Source of the DNA: Porphyra umbilicalis
Taxonomy: Eukaryota > Rhodophyta > Bangiophyceae > Bangiales > Bangiaceae
NCBI GenBank assembly: GCA_002049455.2
Contig: KV918772.1
Location: 186,001 to 250,000 of the forward strand
Length of the DNA: 64,000 bases
Direction: 5' to 3'
Part shown: positions 54,620-64,000 of the stretch, piece after piece
Position numbering within the stretch: the stretch's first letter is position 1
How the letters are laid out: every line of letters begins with the position of its first letter
The notes under the pieces: generated by a model
Told to the model about the DNA's origin: nothing
What the model saw: the letters and a program-made list of their open reading frames with translations, nothing else
The model's database searches: none
Position numbers and translations under genes: made by a program

Positions 54620-55345
54620 GAAGGGGCGGATTGCCGCCGGCGTCGATATTGCCGGCGGCGGCTCTGCGTGTTGGGGGGGGGGTGGCCATGGGGGGCTTCC
54701 ACTTCTGACTGGTCCGCCGCCGGCGTTTGCAAGACCGGCGGCGGGCGTGTCAGGCGGGGAGGGGTGCTGGTGTGTCGCCGCCGGCGTCAGTATTGCCGGC
54801 GGCGGCTCTGCGTGTTGGGGGGGGGGCGGGCACGGGGGGTGTCCACGTGTGAGTTCTCCGCCGCCGGCGTTGGTAAGACCGGCGGCGGGCGTGTCAGGCG
54901 GGCAGGGGTGCTGGTGTGTCGCCGCCGGCGTCGGTATTGCTGGCGGCGGCTCTGCGTGTTGGAAGGGGGGCGGGCACGGGGGGCGTTCACGTGTGAGTTC
55001 TCCGCCGCCGGCGTTGGCAAGACCTGCGGCGGGCGTGTCAGGCGGGGAGGGGTGCTGGTGTGTCGCCGCCGGCGTAGGTCTTTCCGGCAGCGGCTGTGCG
55101 TGTTGGGGGGGGGGCGGGCACGGGGGGCGTCCACGTGTGAGTTCTCCGCCGCCGGCGTTGGCAAGACCGGCGGCGGGCGTGTCGGGCGGGGAGGGGTGCT
55201 GGTGTGTCGCCGCTGGTGTTGGTATGGCCGGCGGCGGCTCTGCGTTTACGGGGGGGGGGGCGGGCAAGGGAGACTTCCACGTGGGACTGCTCCGCCGCCG
55301 GCGTTGATAAGACCGGCGGCGGGTGTTTCGAGCGCGGAAGGGACC
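54620..55345. repeat. 144-bp tandem array between the convergent E2 genes
   Basis: GTGTGTCGCC begins at 54770, 54914, 55058 and 55202, exactly 144 bp apart, five units in all. Each unit carries four CCGCCGGCG-type palindromes and a G8-10 run. The array fills the intergenic space between the two T-tract hairpins and is not coding. Confidence 0.9.
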
Positions 55346-55501
55346 GGGCATGTTGCCGCCGGCGTCCGTGCGCCGACATGTGTGGGGGGTGTAGCGCCCG
55401 TCGCCGGTGTTTGTGCGAGGTAATCTTCAGTGGCAGGGAATGCAGGGGATCCACGAGGGGTGTTGCGCATTCGTGGTAGGATGCGCGGTGCACAGAAGTA
55501 G

Positions 55502-55533
55502 AAAAAAAAACCCTGCCCAACGGGGAAAAAAAA
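55502..55533 (-). terminator. T8 - palindrome - T9 element after the E2 SANT gene
   Basis: Minus strand: GG, T8, CCCCGTTGGGCAGGG, T9, C. Pairing is weaker (CCC/GGG). It lies 50 bp after the SANT stop at 55584. Confidence 0.55.
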
Positions 55534-55583
55534 CCTTTGGCACGCAAAAGAACAAAGCACATACACATCAAACACTACAGGGA

Positions 55584-57002
55584 CTAGGAATGGTCATCGT
55601 CCCCACTGACCTCTTGAACAGCACAGTCGGCGTCGTGCGCCGCCTTGTCGTGGTGCATGGGCACCAAGTACACCTCATCGTCGTCATCCAAAGTAGTCGA
55701 CGCGGCAGCAAGTGCCGCCGCCGCCTTCGCCTGCTTCGTCACCTGGGACCGAGCGCCACGGCTCGGCCTGCCTCGGCCTGTCGACTTGGGAACAGGATCT
55801 GTCGTCGCAGGCGCCGCCGGCGTGTTGTGCCCAGACGCCGGCGGCGATTGCCTCTCGGACTCGACTGCCGCCGGTTTGTTGCCGGCCGGCGGCGGCGGAT
55901 GCACCTCCGACACGTCCGCCGGTGCGGTCGACGACCTCGTGTGCTCCTCGGACTCGACTGCCGCCGGCTTGTTGCCGACCGGCGGCGGCGGATGCACCTC
56001 GGACACGGCCGCCGGTGCGGTCGACGATCCCGCGACCGTCGCCAAGGCGGCGGCCGTCCCCGCCGGGCCCGACGACATCGCCGGCGGGGACGAGGACAAG
56101 TCCATGCCAGCCGCCGCCATCAGCTTGCGCGCGTGCATCTTGCGGAAGGCAATCGGCTCGGGGGTGTCGCGCATCTCCGCGGTATTGAAAAACGCCACAG
56201 TTGTCCGCTCCGTCGTTGCCCGCGCCAGCGCCAGCAGAGCGTCCGAGCTGTCCTTGAGTGTCCGCGACGCCCGGACGTCCTCACTCATCTCCCGCTTGGC
56301 CGCCTCGGAACCGCGTGGACGTGACTGGAAGGCACCCGCCGCCGGCGGCCCGTTCTCTTCCCTGTCCGAGTCGCTTGGGGAGGCACGGCCGCCGGCACAC
56401 ACGCTTGAGGAGCGGGCGCCGCCAGCGCCGCCGTCTGCGGCGGCGGCCCCGGCGGCGCCGCTAAACTTGTCGACGTGGCGTAACACCCGCCAACACAACA
56501 CCCACGGGCAGGTCGTCTGCTTCGCCTTCCGCTTCGTTGTCTTGCCCTTCGCCTTGTCAGATGCCCGGTCCTTCCGCATCGCCTCGTAAATGTTGAGCCC
56601 GCAGAAGCGCGCCACAGCGGTGCTTATCAAATCCTCGTCGCTCGGGTTGCCTGTCAGCGACAGCCGCTTAACGGCTAAGTAGTGCGAGCCAAACTCGCTC
56701 ACCCCTCTCCGGATCTTGTCCCACTGCTTCTGCACCCCCCCGACACCGCGCTCGGTGCGCCGTCGAGCGCCAGGGCGACCGGCCAATAGGCGCTTCCACT
56801 CCCCGACCACCTCCGCCCAAAAGGTTGTCCCAGTCTGGTCCGACCCCTTCTCAGCGTCCAATGATGTAGACAGATAGGCCCGGCTGAGGGCCCCCCGCTC
56901 CTCATCCGTCCAGCCAAGCCCAGTACCCATGGCAGCCGGCGCGTAGGTGGCGGCAAGCAGGTCGGCGCCCCCGCCGCCACCCACAGGTGGGGAAGAGGGC
57001 AT
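55584..57002 (-). CDS. E2 SANT/Myb partner protein, conserved C-terminal part (472 aa)
   Basis: Trihelix/SANT DNA-binding partner of the transposase. GLGWTDEERGALSRAYLSTSLD...GSDQTGTTFWAEVV...VQKQWDKIRRG, with W31, W62 and W94 (frame residues), gives the three-tryptophan Myb/SANT spacing. LTGNPSDEDLISTAVARFCGLNIYEAM and WVLCWRVLRHVDKFSG follow and are paralleled in E1 (LTDDDLTRMATAHF, WVKCWTVMRKLDKFSG). A mostly helical region (RTLKDSSDALLALARATTERTTVAFF) resembles the C-terminal coiled part of such proteins. The rest is Pro/Ala-rich. An ATG at 57002 opens this frame, but the upstream repeat-coded region in another phase is probably part of the same gene. Confidence 0.75.
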   Translation of the reverse strand: MPSSPPVGGGGGADLLAATYAPAAMGTGLGWTDEERGALSRAYLSTSLDAEKGSDQTGTTFWAEVVGEWKRLLAGRPGARRRTERGVGGVQKQWDKIRRGVSEFGSHYLAVKRLSLTGNPSDEDLISTAVARFCGLNIYEAMRKDRASDKAKGKTTKRKAKQTTCPWVLCWRVLRHVDKFSGAAGAAAADGGAGGARSSSVCAGGRASPSDSDREENGPPAAGAFQSRPRGSEAAKREMSEDVRASRTLKDSSDALLALARATTERTTVAFFNTAEMRDTPEPIAFRKMHARKLMAAAGMDLSSSPPAMSSGPAGTAAALATVAGSSTAPAAVSEVHPPPPVGNKPAAVESEEHTRSSTAPADVSEVHPPPPAGNKPAAVESERQSPPASGHNTPAAPATTDPVPKSTGRGRPSRGARSQVTKQAKAAAALAAASTTLDDDDEVYLVPMHHDKAAHDADCAVQEVSGDDDHS

Positions 57003-59647
57003 GAACCGCCCGCCCCGGCGACCGCCAAGACGGACGTGTCACCGCCGCCGGCAGGTGATGCGCCGCCGCCGGCTGGCGGTGGTCGAGCAGCAGCCGGCGG
57101 CACCTGCACGTTCGTGCGAAGCGCGTCGCCGCCGGTACCGGCGGCCGGTGATGAGCGGCCGCCGGCGGGCGGGGACGGAGCAGCAGCTGGCGGCACTTGT
57201 CCGTCGTTACGGCGCGCGTCGCCGCCGGTTCTGGCGGCCGTTGATGCGCCGCCGCCGGCAAGCGGTGCTTGGGAAGCAGCCGGCGGCACTTGTCCATTCG
57301 CGCGGGGCGCGTCGCCGCCCGTGCCGGCGGCCGGGGATGCGCCGCCGCCGGTACCGGCGGCCGGTGACGCGCCGCCGCCGGCAAGCGGTGGTTGGGCAAC
57401 AGCCGGCGGCACTTGTCCGTTCACGCGGGGCGCGTCGCCCCCCGTACCGGCGGCCGGTGATGCGCCGCTGCCGGCGCGAGGCGCTCCGCCGCCGCCGTCA
57501 AGTGGAAATGAAGCACGAGCCGGCGGCACTTGTCCGTCGGTGCGAAGCGCTTCGCCGCCGGTACCAGCGACCGCTGATGAGCCGCCGCCGGCAAGCGGGG
57601 ACGGGGCAGCAGCGAGCGGCACTTGTCCGTCGGTGCGGCGCGCGTCGCCGCCGGTACAGGCGGCCGGTGATACGCCGCCGCCGGCTCGACGCGATCCGCC
57701 GCCGCCGGCGAGTGGGGATGGGGCACGGGCCGGCGGCACTTGCCCGTCGGGGCGGGGCGCGTCGCCGCCGATACAGGCGGCCGGTGATGCGCCGCCGCCG
57801 GCTAGCGACGATTGGGCAGCAGCCGGCGGCACTTGTCCGTTCGTGCGGGTCGCGTCGCCGCCCGTGCCGCCGGCCGGGGATGCGCCGCCGCCGGTACCGG
57901 CGGCCGGTGACGCGCCGCCGCCGGCAAGCGGTGGTTGGGCAACAGCCGGCGGCACTTGTCCGTTCACGCGGGGCGCGTCGCCCCCCGTACCGGCGGCCGG
58001 TGATGCGCCGCCGCCGGATCGAGGCGATCCGCCGCCGCCGGCGAGCGGGGACGGAGCAACAGCCGGCGGCACTTCTCCGTCGGTGCGGCGCGCGTCTCCG
58101 CCGATACCGGCGGCCGGTAACGCGCCGCCGCCGGCAAGCGGTGGTTGGGCAACAGCCGGCGGCACTTGTCCGTCTGTGCGGCTCGCGTCGTCGCCGGTAC
58201 CGGCGGCCGGTGACGCGCCGCTGCCGGCGCGAAGCGATCCGCCGCCGCCGGCGAGCGGGAATGGAGCAGCTGCCGGCGGCACTTATCCGTCGGTGCGGTG
58301 CGCGTCGCCGCCGGTACCGGCGGCCGGTGATGCGCCGCTGCCGGCGCGAAGCGATCCGCCGCCGCCGGCGAGCGGGAATGGAGCAGCTGCCGGCGGCACT
58401 TATCCGTCGGTGCGGCGCGCGTCGCCGCCGGTACCGGCGGCCGGTGATGCGCCGCCGCCGGCTAGCGGCGATTGGGCAGCAGCCGGCGGCGCTGGACCGT
58501 CGCCGAAGGGCCCCCGACGCGCACCGTAGCCGCCGGTGTCCGGAAGTCTGCCACCGACCGGCGGCTGCCAATTGTCGCGGATCCGCTCAAAGGCGCCGGT
58601 CTCGGGGGGTCCTCCACCGGGCGGCCCCCAGTTGTTGTGGGGTCCCGCGTGGCCGCCGGCTTGACGACTTGCGTGACCTTCCGGCGGCCCCCAGTTGTCT
58701 TGGCGCGTCGCGTGGCCGCCGGATTGACGAATTGCTTTAACACCCGGCCGCCCCCAGTTGTCGTGGCGTGCAGCGTGGCCGCCGGCTTGACGACTTTCTT
58801 GGCCACCCGGCGGCCACCAATCCTCGCTCAGTGGCCCAAAGCCGCCGGGCTGATGGGGACGCTGCCCGCCCGGCGGCACCCAGTTCCGCCTCGGCGAAGG
58901 CTGGCGATTGGGATGGAAGCCACCGCCGCCGTGGCCACCGGGCTGTTGATCTCCTTGACCTTGAGAGCCCGGCGGCGCCCACACGTCGCGGCGGGGAGAT
59001 CCGTCCCTGTCCCGCGAGTCCCGTCCTTGGCCGCCGTAGTCGTGGTCCGGTTGGAACGACGGCTCCCAGTGGCCGCCGGCTGAAGAAGACCGACCAGCCG
59101 GCGACGCCCAGCCACAGCGGCGAGGAGACACTCGACGGCCGCCCGTATCCCACCCCCGACCGCCGTGTCCGCCGTTGCCGTCGGGCAGTTTCTCCCAACG
59201 GCCGCCGGCTTGATTGCCCTTCCAAGGAGCCGGCGGCACCCACTCGTCACGCGGCGGCAGCGACGCCCGTCCCGCTCCCCCTCCCAAATGTCCGCCACCT
59301 TGGTTGGGATCAAACCTTGGTCCCGGTCCCCAGCTGCCGCGCGCCGGCAGTGACGACCGTCCCGCCCCCCCGGCCCAATTGCCGCCGCCCTGGCTCGGTG
59401 TAGCGTTGGGCGGCGGCACCCAGGCGCCGCCAGCTACCGGCGATCCTTGGCCATCCGGCGGCGCACAGCTGCCAGAGACAGGAAGCGCGGGCCCCCCGCG
59501 TGGTGGGGCCGACGTTGAGCAAGGTGGGCAGCCCGCGACGTGGCAGGAGCACGTGCACCGCGCGAGCACCGCGAGTCGCTCTTGATGCCGACGACGCTGG
59601 TCACGGCGACGCTCCGTGTCGCGCTCCCGGTCCGGCTTACGTGTCAT
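57003..59647 (-). pseudogene. E2 SANT protein, repeat-coded N-terminal region
   Basis: It starts MTRKPDRERDTERRRDQRRR at 59647, followed by a cysteine cluster CTCSCHVAGCPPC. E1's partner begins in the same style, which supports this start. Then come WVPP/NNWGPPGG-type repeats with HASRQAGGHA spacers (59,450-58,560) and a GGASPAAGTGGDAxRxDGQVPPA repeat (58,500-57,040; units about 96-120 bp). Two units carry TAA instead of CAA (near 58,402 and 58,282), and the phase differs from the SANT part near 57,003. The full-length protein is therefore interrupted in this copy, unless translation starts at 57002. Confidence 0.5.
57040..58500 (-). repeat. ~96-120-bp minisatellite in the E2 SANT gene
   Basis: About 13 units of GCCGGCGGCACTTGTCCGT...GCGCGTCGCCGCCGGTACCGGCGGCCGGTGATGC with one or two extra 24-30-bp blocks. 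Every unit contains several CCGCCGGC palindromes. A 300-bp block is duplicated almost exactly (57,277-57,475 and 57,815-58,010). Confidence 0.85.
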
Positions 59648-61102
59648 GATCGGAAAGGGGGGGGGGAAGAAGGCCGGCTTTTGAAGGCCGGAGGTGGAGA
59701 CGGGGACAAGGGGGGAGCAGTGACCAGAGCACATGGGCGCGCCGCCGGAGCTCGCGGTACACCGGCGGCGTGTCGGTTGCAACGGGCGCGCGCGGGAGGC
59801 AAGAAGGAGAGAATCAGCACGAGTGGGGCAAGGGGAGGAGGGGCAGGAGCCGCCGGCGTCTTCGGCTCAGGCACGCCGGCGGCAAGCACGTGATCGGTGT
59901 CGCGCAGGCGGTCGTTGGGCCAGAGGGCGGGCGGGCGGCGCGCCCCCGCAAGCTGCACCAGTGCTCGACCGTGCCCCCGGGACCCCTCGTGCGCGCTGGA
60001 CGAGGGGGCGGGGCGGGGCGCAGGCCCGCAGCGGGCCCAAAACACACGAGGTGTCTTCGAGGGCGCCCGAGGTGGACACGAACCCCGGGTGACGCCTCCC
60101 CAGCCGCAATGCGCGGTGACCCGCGCGCCCTCCACGCACTCCCGCCCAATCCGCAGTGGTCACGGGGTGGCCCCAAATGACCGGTTGGGCGGAAGGGGGG
60201 CACACAGGACACAGGAAACAACACAATCTGATCACGGGCCGGCTGACCCCTCGCCGCATTGAATCCGCCTCCCATCTGAGTTTTTCTAAACAATTCCGCG
60301 AGCCAATGACAAGGCTCCATACGACTACAACCTTTTCAATATTTCCCCATGTCAAGCAAACAAATCGTGAGACTGGTTGCGGGATCGGACCAGTTTTCTG
60401 GCGTCGGACGAGCGATACTGCCCCAATGGATTTTTGCACCAGCCCACCTCCAGGGACTGCCAACGCCTGGTCCAACGAACGGTGTCGGCCACCGTTGCTT
60501 TTGGGAGCACCCGAATGGCGCTTCGGGACGAACCGCGCGGTCCACGACTCGGGCTTGTCGCGACAGCGCATCGCATCACGCACCCGTTGAGGGAACCTCG
60601 ACCAACGCCAACACCTCTGTTGTGTCCCGTGAGACTCGGGTTTGAGACAAGTGTGCCAAGTTTCTCCCGCCATGCTGACTCTGGACGCGTGGTGCGACCA
60701 CTTCGTCCGATGTTCACGATTCGTGTCTCTCTATTTCAGACGTGTGTGCCAAAAGTGCATTTTGTGGCCGCGATTTGGAAGGTTCCACTAGGATCATAGA
60801 CACTTTGTCTCACGATCTCTGCCGCACGGCAGCCTTTTCGTCCGGTGTGTCTTGCCATCGAGACTGCTTCACGATATGCACGAATTTGGACCACTTGGGG
60901 ACGGACGTTGCTGGGCGCGCATCCCCCATCTTACTTTCCCCATCTGGTCATCATGTAGCCCTCGTTTCCGGTAACTCCAGGAGGGCAGAGGGCCCTCTTG
61001 GATGAGAAAAATGGGGGGCCGCTCACCGCCCTCCACGTAAGCAAACGTGGCATATTCCGTTTGGGGTTTCAGAACTTGGGGGAGACGTTGTTGGGTGTGC
61101 TC
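59648..61102. other. E2 right terminal region and SANT leader
   Basis: GC-rich to about 60,200 with CGCCGGCG copies, then less GC-rich DNA to the TIR. It holds no recognised gene. Frames at 59,867-60,673 and 60,377-60,799 overlap on both strands without domains. Confidence 0.5.
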
Positions 61103-61482
61103 TCAGAGCACCCTCAGAAGATGCCTGTGATGCTTTTGGCAATCTTTCGTCGTGTGAAAACGGTTCTGTCGTATCGCCAGTCCAGGGTGTTTTCTCGAAC
61201 GCGCTTTAAGTCTGCTGTCGGAAGTTGGCTTTCTGAGACGCAACGTGGCTTAAGTAGGCCCTCCTCAGGCAACGTGGCAGCGCCCGAGCGTTGGCGCGCA
61301 CCACCGCTTTGCCCGTTGCTCGCCGCAAGCGGTCACGCCTCTCGCATGGACGCGGTCTCCCCCCCGTCGACGCCGTGGCGGCACGTCGTCGAGACGCCCC
61401 CTTCCACCCCCCTCCCGCCCCCTCCACCGCCTATGGTCTCTCCCTCAGGCGCCGTCTGCGACTGGTAGGACGCCCGCTGGCA

Positions 61483-62879
61483 ATGGACGACGGCGGGTGC
61501 AACATGTCGTTTGTGACCAGCACCCCGCCGCCGCAGCCGCTGCCGCCGCTGCCGCCGCTGCCGCCGCCGCCGCCGCCCGCCGCCGCTGCTGGCCCGCCGC
61601 CCGCCGTCGCCGCTGACCCGCCGCCCGCCGCCGCCGCTGCCGATGTCGCTGTCGTTGACGGCCTCGTGGCCACCGTGCGGTCGCTGATGGAGTCGCCCGA
61701 GGCGGCCGCGCAGGCCGAAGCGTGGGGGGTCGTGCCGGGGGGGAGGGGGTGGGGGCACTCGCCACGCTGCACGACTTGGTCGTGCAGCTGCAAACGGTAC
61801 GTGGGGTGGGTGGGGTGTGCGTGGCGTGTGGGTAGGTGGAACGGCGCGGGGGAGTTTGGTGGGTGGTCGGCCGACCTCGTCGGCGGGGTGTGCGTCCACC
61901 ACCTTGTGGTCTAGTGTTTTGTCTGGGTTTCCATTGCTCCTCATCCTCTCTCATCCGTGTCTGTGGCGTTTGTGCCTCTCTCTGACCTCCGTTCTTACCG
62001 AGCGCCGAATTCCTGGCGACGTTGCTCCCTCTGCTTCTACTGCGTGCTCCGCACCTGCGGCTCCGCCCCCTTTCCCCCCCGGCCACCCCAGCTGACGCGC
62101 GGCACGACGGACTTGGAACACCAGGCGGAGCAACTCCATCGCCGCCTCGCCTCCACCTGCGGGGAGTACGTGCGGGAAATCACTGGCGGGCAGTGGCCGG
62201 TGCCCGCCACGGGCGGCGGTGGCGTCGTGTCGACGGACGCGACGGCGGGGGCACCCGCCGCCGCGGGCGCCATCGCCCTCGCTCGCCGCTTGTGGCCCGC
62301 CGCGGCGACCGCCGCGTCTTCATCGGCAGCCGCTGCCGGGGCGACGTCCGACACAGCGGCCGCGTCTGCCGGCGGAGCGCCCGCCCCCCCGCCGACGGCC
62401 CGTCGCCGCCACCGGCCACCGCCGCCGCCGCCGCCGCGGCCGCCGCCGCCGCCCCGCTGCCAGCGACGACGACCACCACCGCCCTGGACTGGTTGAGCCT
62501 CGTCTTTACCATTGCCCGCGGCGTCATTGCCACCGACGGCCCCGACGTGTGCGCGGCGGACGTGGCGCTCGCGGTGCCGGCCGATGACCCGGTCGCGACG
62601 GCGGCGGCGGCGGCGGCGGGGGGTGGCGGCGGCGGGCGTCTCGCCGCCGTGCGGGCGGGCATGAGCGCGCTCGTCGCGGCGGGCTTGATGGTCGAGGTGC
62701 GGGGGGGGGGGGGGGGGAAGCGCAGCTGGTACGCGCTGCCGCCAAGGGGCGGCGCGGGGGGGGACTTGTTGGGCCTGTGGGGGGGCGCGGCGAATGGGGC
62801 GCCCTCGTCGGGGGGGGGGGCGGCGAATGGCATGCCCTCGTCTGGGGGGGGCGCCTCTGCGGCCATGTCGGATGGCTAG
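61483..62879 (+). CDS. Spliced gene: coiled-coil plus winged-helix-like protein, unknown family
   Basis: Exon 1 starts MDDGGCNMSFVTSTPPP, has a proline-rich stretch and then VVDGLVATVRSLMESPEAAAQ. After a G-rich run (61,734-61,756, where the frame changes by one base) it ends GALATLHDLVVQLQT. Exon 2 continues LTRGTTDLEHQAEQLHRRLASTC, giving a continuous heptad-like helix across the junction, which supports the splice. After an Ala/Pro-rich part with another frame change near 62,400-62,460, the end reads DWLSLVFTIARGVIATDGPD...AVRAGMSALVAAGLMVEVRGG...SWYALPP. This is a short helix-turn-strand pattern like a winged helix. It begins 380 bp beyond E2 and is a plausible host gene. Homopolymer-linked frame changes may be assembly errors. 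Confidence 0.5.
61797..62091 (+). other. 295-bp GT-AG intron
   Basis: Donor CAAACG|GTACGTGG and acceptor CCCCCCCGGCCACCCCAG|CTGACG. Phase 0; joins VVQLQT to LTRGTTDLEHQAEQL. The pyrimidine tract before the acceptor is strong. Confidence 0.65.
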
Positions 62880-64000
62880 GGTCGGTCGGGAGGGGCGAGT
62901 ATCGCTCGTTGCGTGGCATTGGTCGTGCGGCCTTGTGGCACTGGGGTGGTGCACCACCGCAGGGTGTTGGGTGACGGTGACCGGTCAGCGGATGCGGGCA
63001 TCGTGCCCTCGCTGTCTGCCCGTGGAGCGGTGTGTGTCACGCTGCGCGCCCGAGTGCCGTGCGGCAGCGCCGGGTGGGCTACCCACCGATGTCGGCGGGC
63101 TGGGTGTGGCGGTGCGCACGCTAGGCGCGCGGATGGCAGTCGGCGTGCCACCTCGGCTTGGCGTCTCTGAGAGCCCCGTCACGCCACGCTTTTTTGGTGG
63201 GAGCAACTGCATTGGGGAGTGCTTGCGCTCCGTAGCCGCAGCTTGGCACGGGTGGTTTGGCGGCCCGAGATGGTTGGCCGCTGTGCGGCTGCAGCGTACC
63301 TCTTCGACTTGTGAGGGCCCCACGCCTTGAACGTTGTTTTCTGATGACTGCTGTGTGGACTGAGAACAACACGAACTGTGAACAAGCTGTTAGGTCCCAG
63401 TTGAGTGTGTTTGGCTACGGACCACGGGGGCTTCGGCAGCAAGTTCAGTTGGTCGCGCGACGAGAGCCCTTGAGCTACACTCGTTGCCATGCAGACAAGC
63501 AGAGAAGGGATGGACGTGAAACGTCGAGGTGCTCAACCAGTTGTTGACACTACTGTGGTGCGACGCATGTTTCTGGTCGAAGGCGATGCATCGTCGGCGA
63601 GTCCTCTGGGTCACATGCGCGGTATGCATTCGAGATGAGCCGACGAGCCCCTCTTTTGCGCACCCGTTCTTTTCAGGAGCCCGTCCTCGTCGACGGCCCA
63701 ACGTGTTCCTCGTATACTCCGCACGCAGCGCGCCTGGCCTTGAACAGAACCAATACAGTCTTTCTCCATTCCGGTTCGTTAGCTATCCATATGATATTGC
63801 TGATCCCCGAATTTTGTCCTGGTGGAGAGAGACTGACTTGCGGACCGACTCTCTCCACCAATCAGATGCGCCCCTGGGACTGACTTGGTGCTCCTGATTG
63901 CTTACATGTGCCCATACGGCCTGGAAATCAACATCAGCTCCTCTTTTTTTCTGCACTTCTGGCAAGGAGGCAGTAGAAAATGTCAAGATCTCGCGTTGGC
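62880..64000. other. Intergenic DNA with a TIR-like hairpin near the end
   Basis: No gene is recognised. At 63,820-63,862 TGGTGGAGAGAG and CTCTCTCCACCA form a hairpin whose arm CTCTCCACCAAT resembles the ends of the PIF-type MITE family. It may be a junction of two degraded MITE ends. Confidence 0.35.

Larger units (their letters stand above)
51654..61102. mobile_element. PIF/Harbinger DNA transposon E2, 9,449 bp, ends intact
   Basis: TIRs: GAGCACACCCCACAACGTCT at 51654 and, read inward from 61102, GAGCACACCCAACAACGTCT. Both are flanked by TCA (51651-51653 and 61103-61105), a 3-bp duplication as in PIF/Harbinger. Subterminally, CCCCCATTTTCTCA at about 51,879-51,894 mirrors a copy at about 61,002-61,016. 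Two convergent genes: an intact transposase (plus) and a SANT partner (minus). The private palindrome CCGCCGGCGG runs from about 53,590 to 59,880. The insertion lies only 16 bp beyond the duplication of the neighbouring MITE. Confidence 0.9.

Noticed and set aside
56947-58740. 597- and 497-codon plus-strand frames over the E2 repeats
   Set aside because: They are antisense to the SANT gene, purely repeat-coded and without a domain.
63820-63862. A complete MITE at the right edge of the window
   Set aside because: Only a short hairpin with MITE-like arms is present; no body or duplication could be defined.

Overview
The window looks like a transposon-dominated stretch of a GC-rich nuclear eukaryotic genome. 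There are spliced genes (GT-AG introns of about 160 and 295 bp), a TATA-box promoter, no operons, and no prokaryotic signals. The plant-transposon-type PIF/Harbinger transposases, a KDZ-like transposase and Pif1-type helicases fit an alga. A bangiophyte red alga (Porphyra/Pyropia type) is my best guess from general knowledge, not a conclusion from this sequence.

Layout. 1-4.7 kb: short foldbacks, a 132-bp TA-flanked hairpin MITE, a 544-bp PIF-type MITE, and a small TATA-driven gene (3028-3372, minus). 4.8-15.3 kb: PIF/Harbinger element E1, with a SANT/Myb partner gene (plus) and a decayed transposase (minus) facing each other. 15.3-19.2 kb: a pair of exact-length 409-bp inverted repeats enclosing a Ulp1/SUMO-protease-like gene and a 307-bp tandem duplication. 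21.7-28.3 kb: two different Pif1-type helicase genes on the minus strand, separated by a large 15-bp minisatellite. 33.7-39 kb: a KDZ/Zisupton-like transposase gene with its own minisatellites. 40.9-46.5 kb: GC-rich reading frames I do not recognise. 46.7-61.1 kb: a nested block, in which a 4,395-bp hAT element (8-bp target duplication) sits inside a PIF-type MITE (TGA duplication). PIF/Harbinger element E2 (9,449 bp, TCA duplication) follows immediately and looks nearly whole. 61.5-62.9 kb: a spliced gene with a winged-helix-like C-terminus.

The most interesting system is the pair E1/E2. Both carry two convergent genes: a DDE transposase and a SANT protein. Both transposases have a Gly/Ala-rich minisatellite-coded linker followed by a conserved C-terminal tail. 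Both SANT proteins begin with a TERRR-plus-cysteine-cluster segment followed by repeats. All four genes end in the same device: a T-tract, a short palindrome, and a second T-tract. Each element is peppered along most of its length, in coding and noncoding parts, with its own 10-bp palindrome: GGCGGCCGCC in E1 and CCGCCGGCGG in E2.
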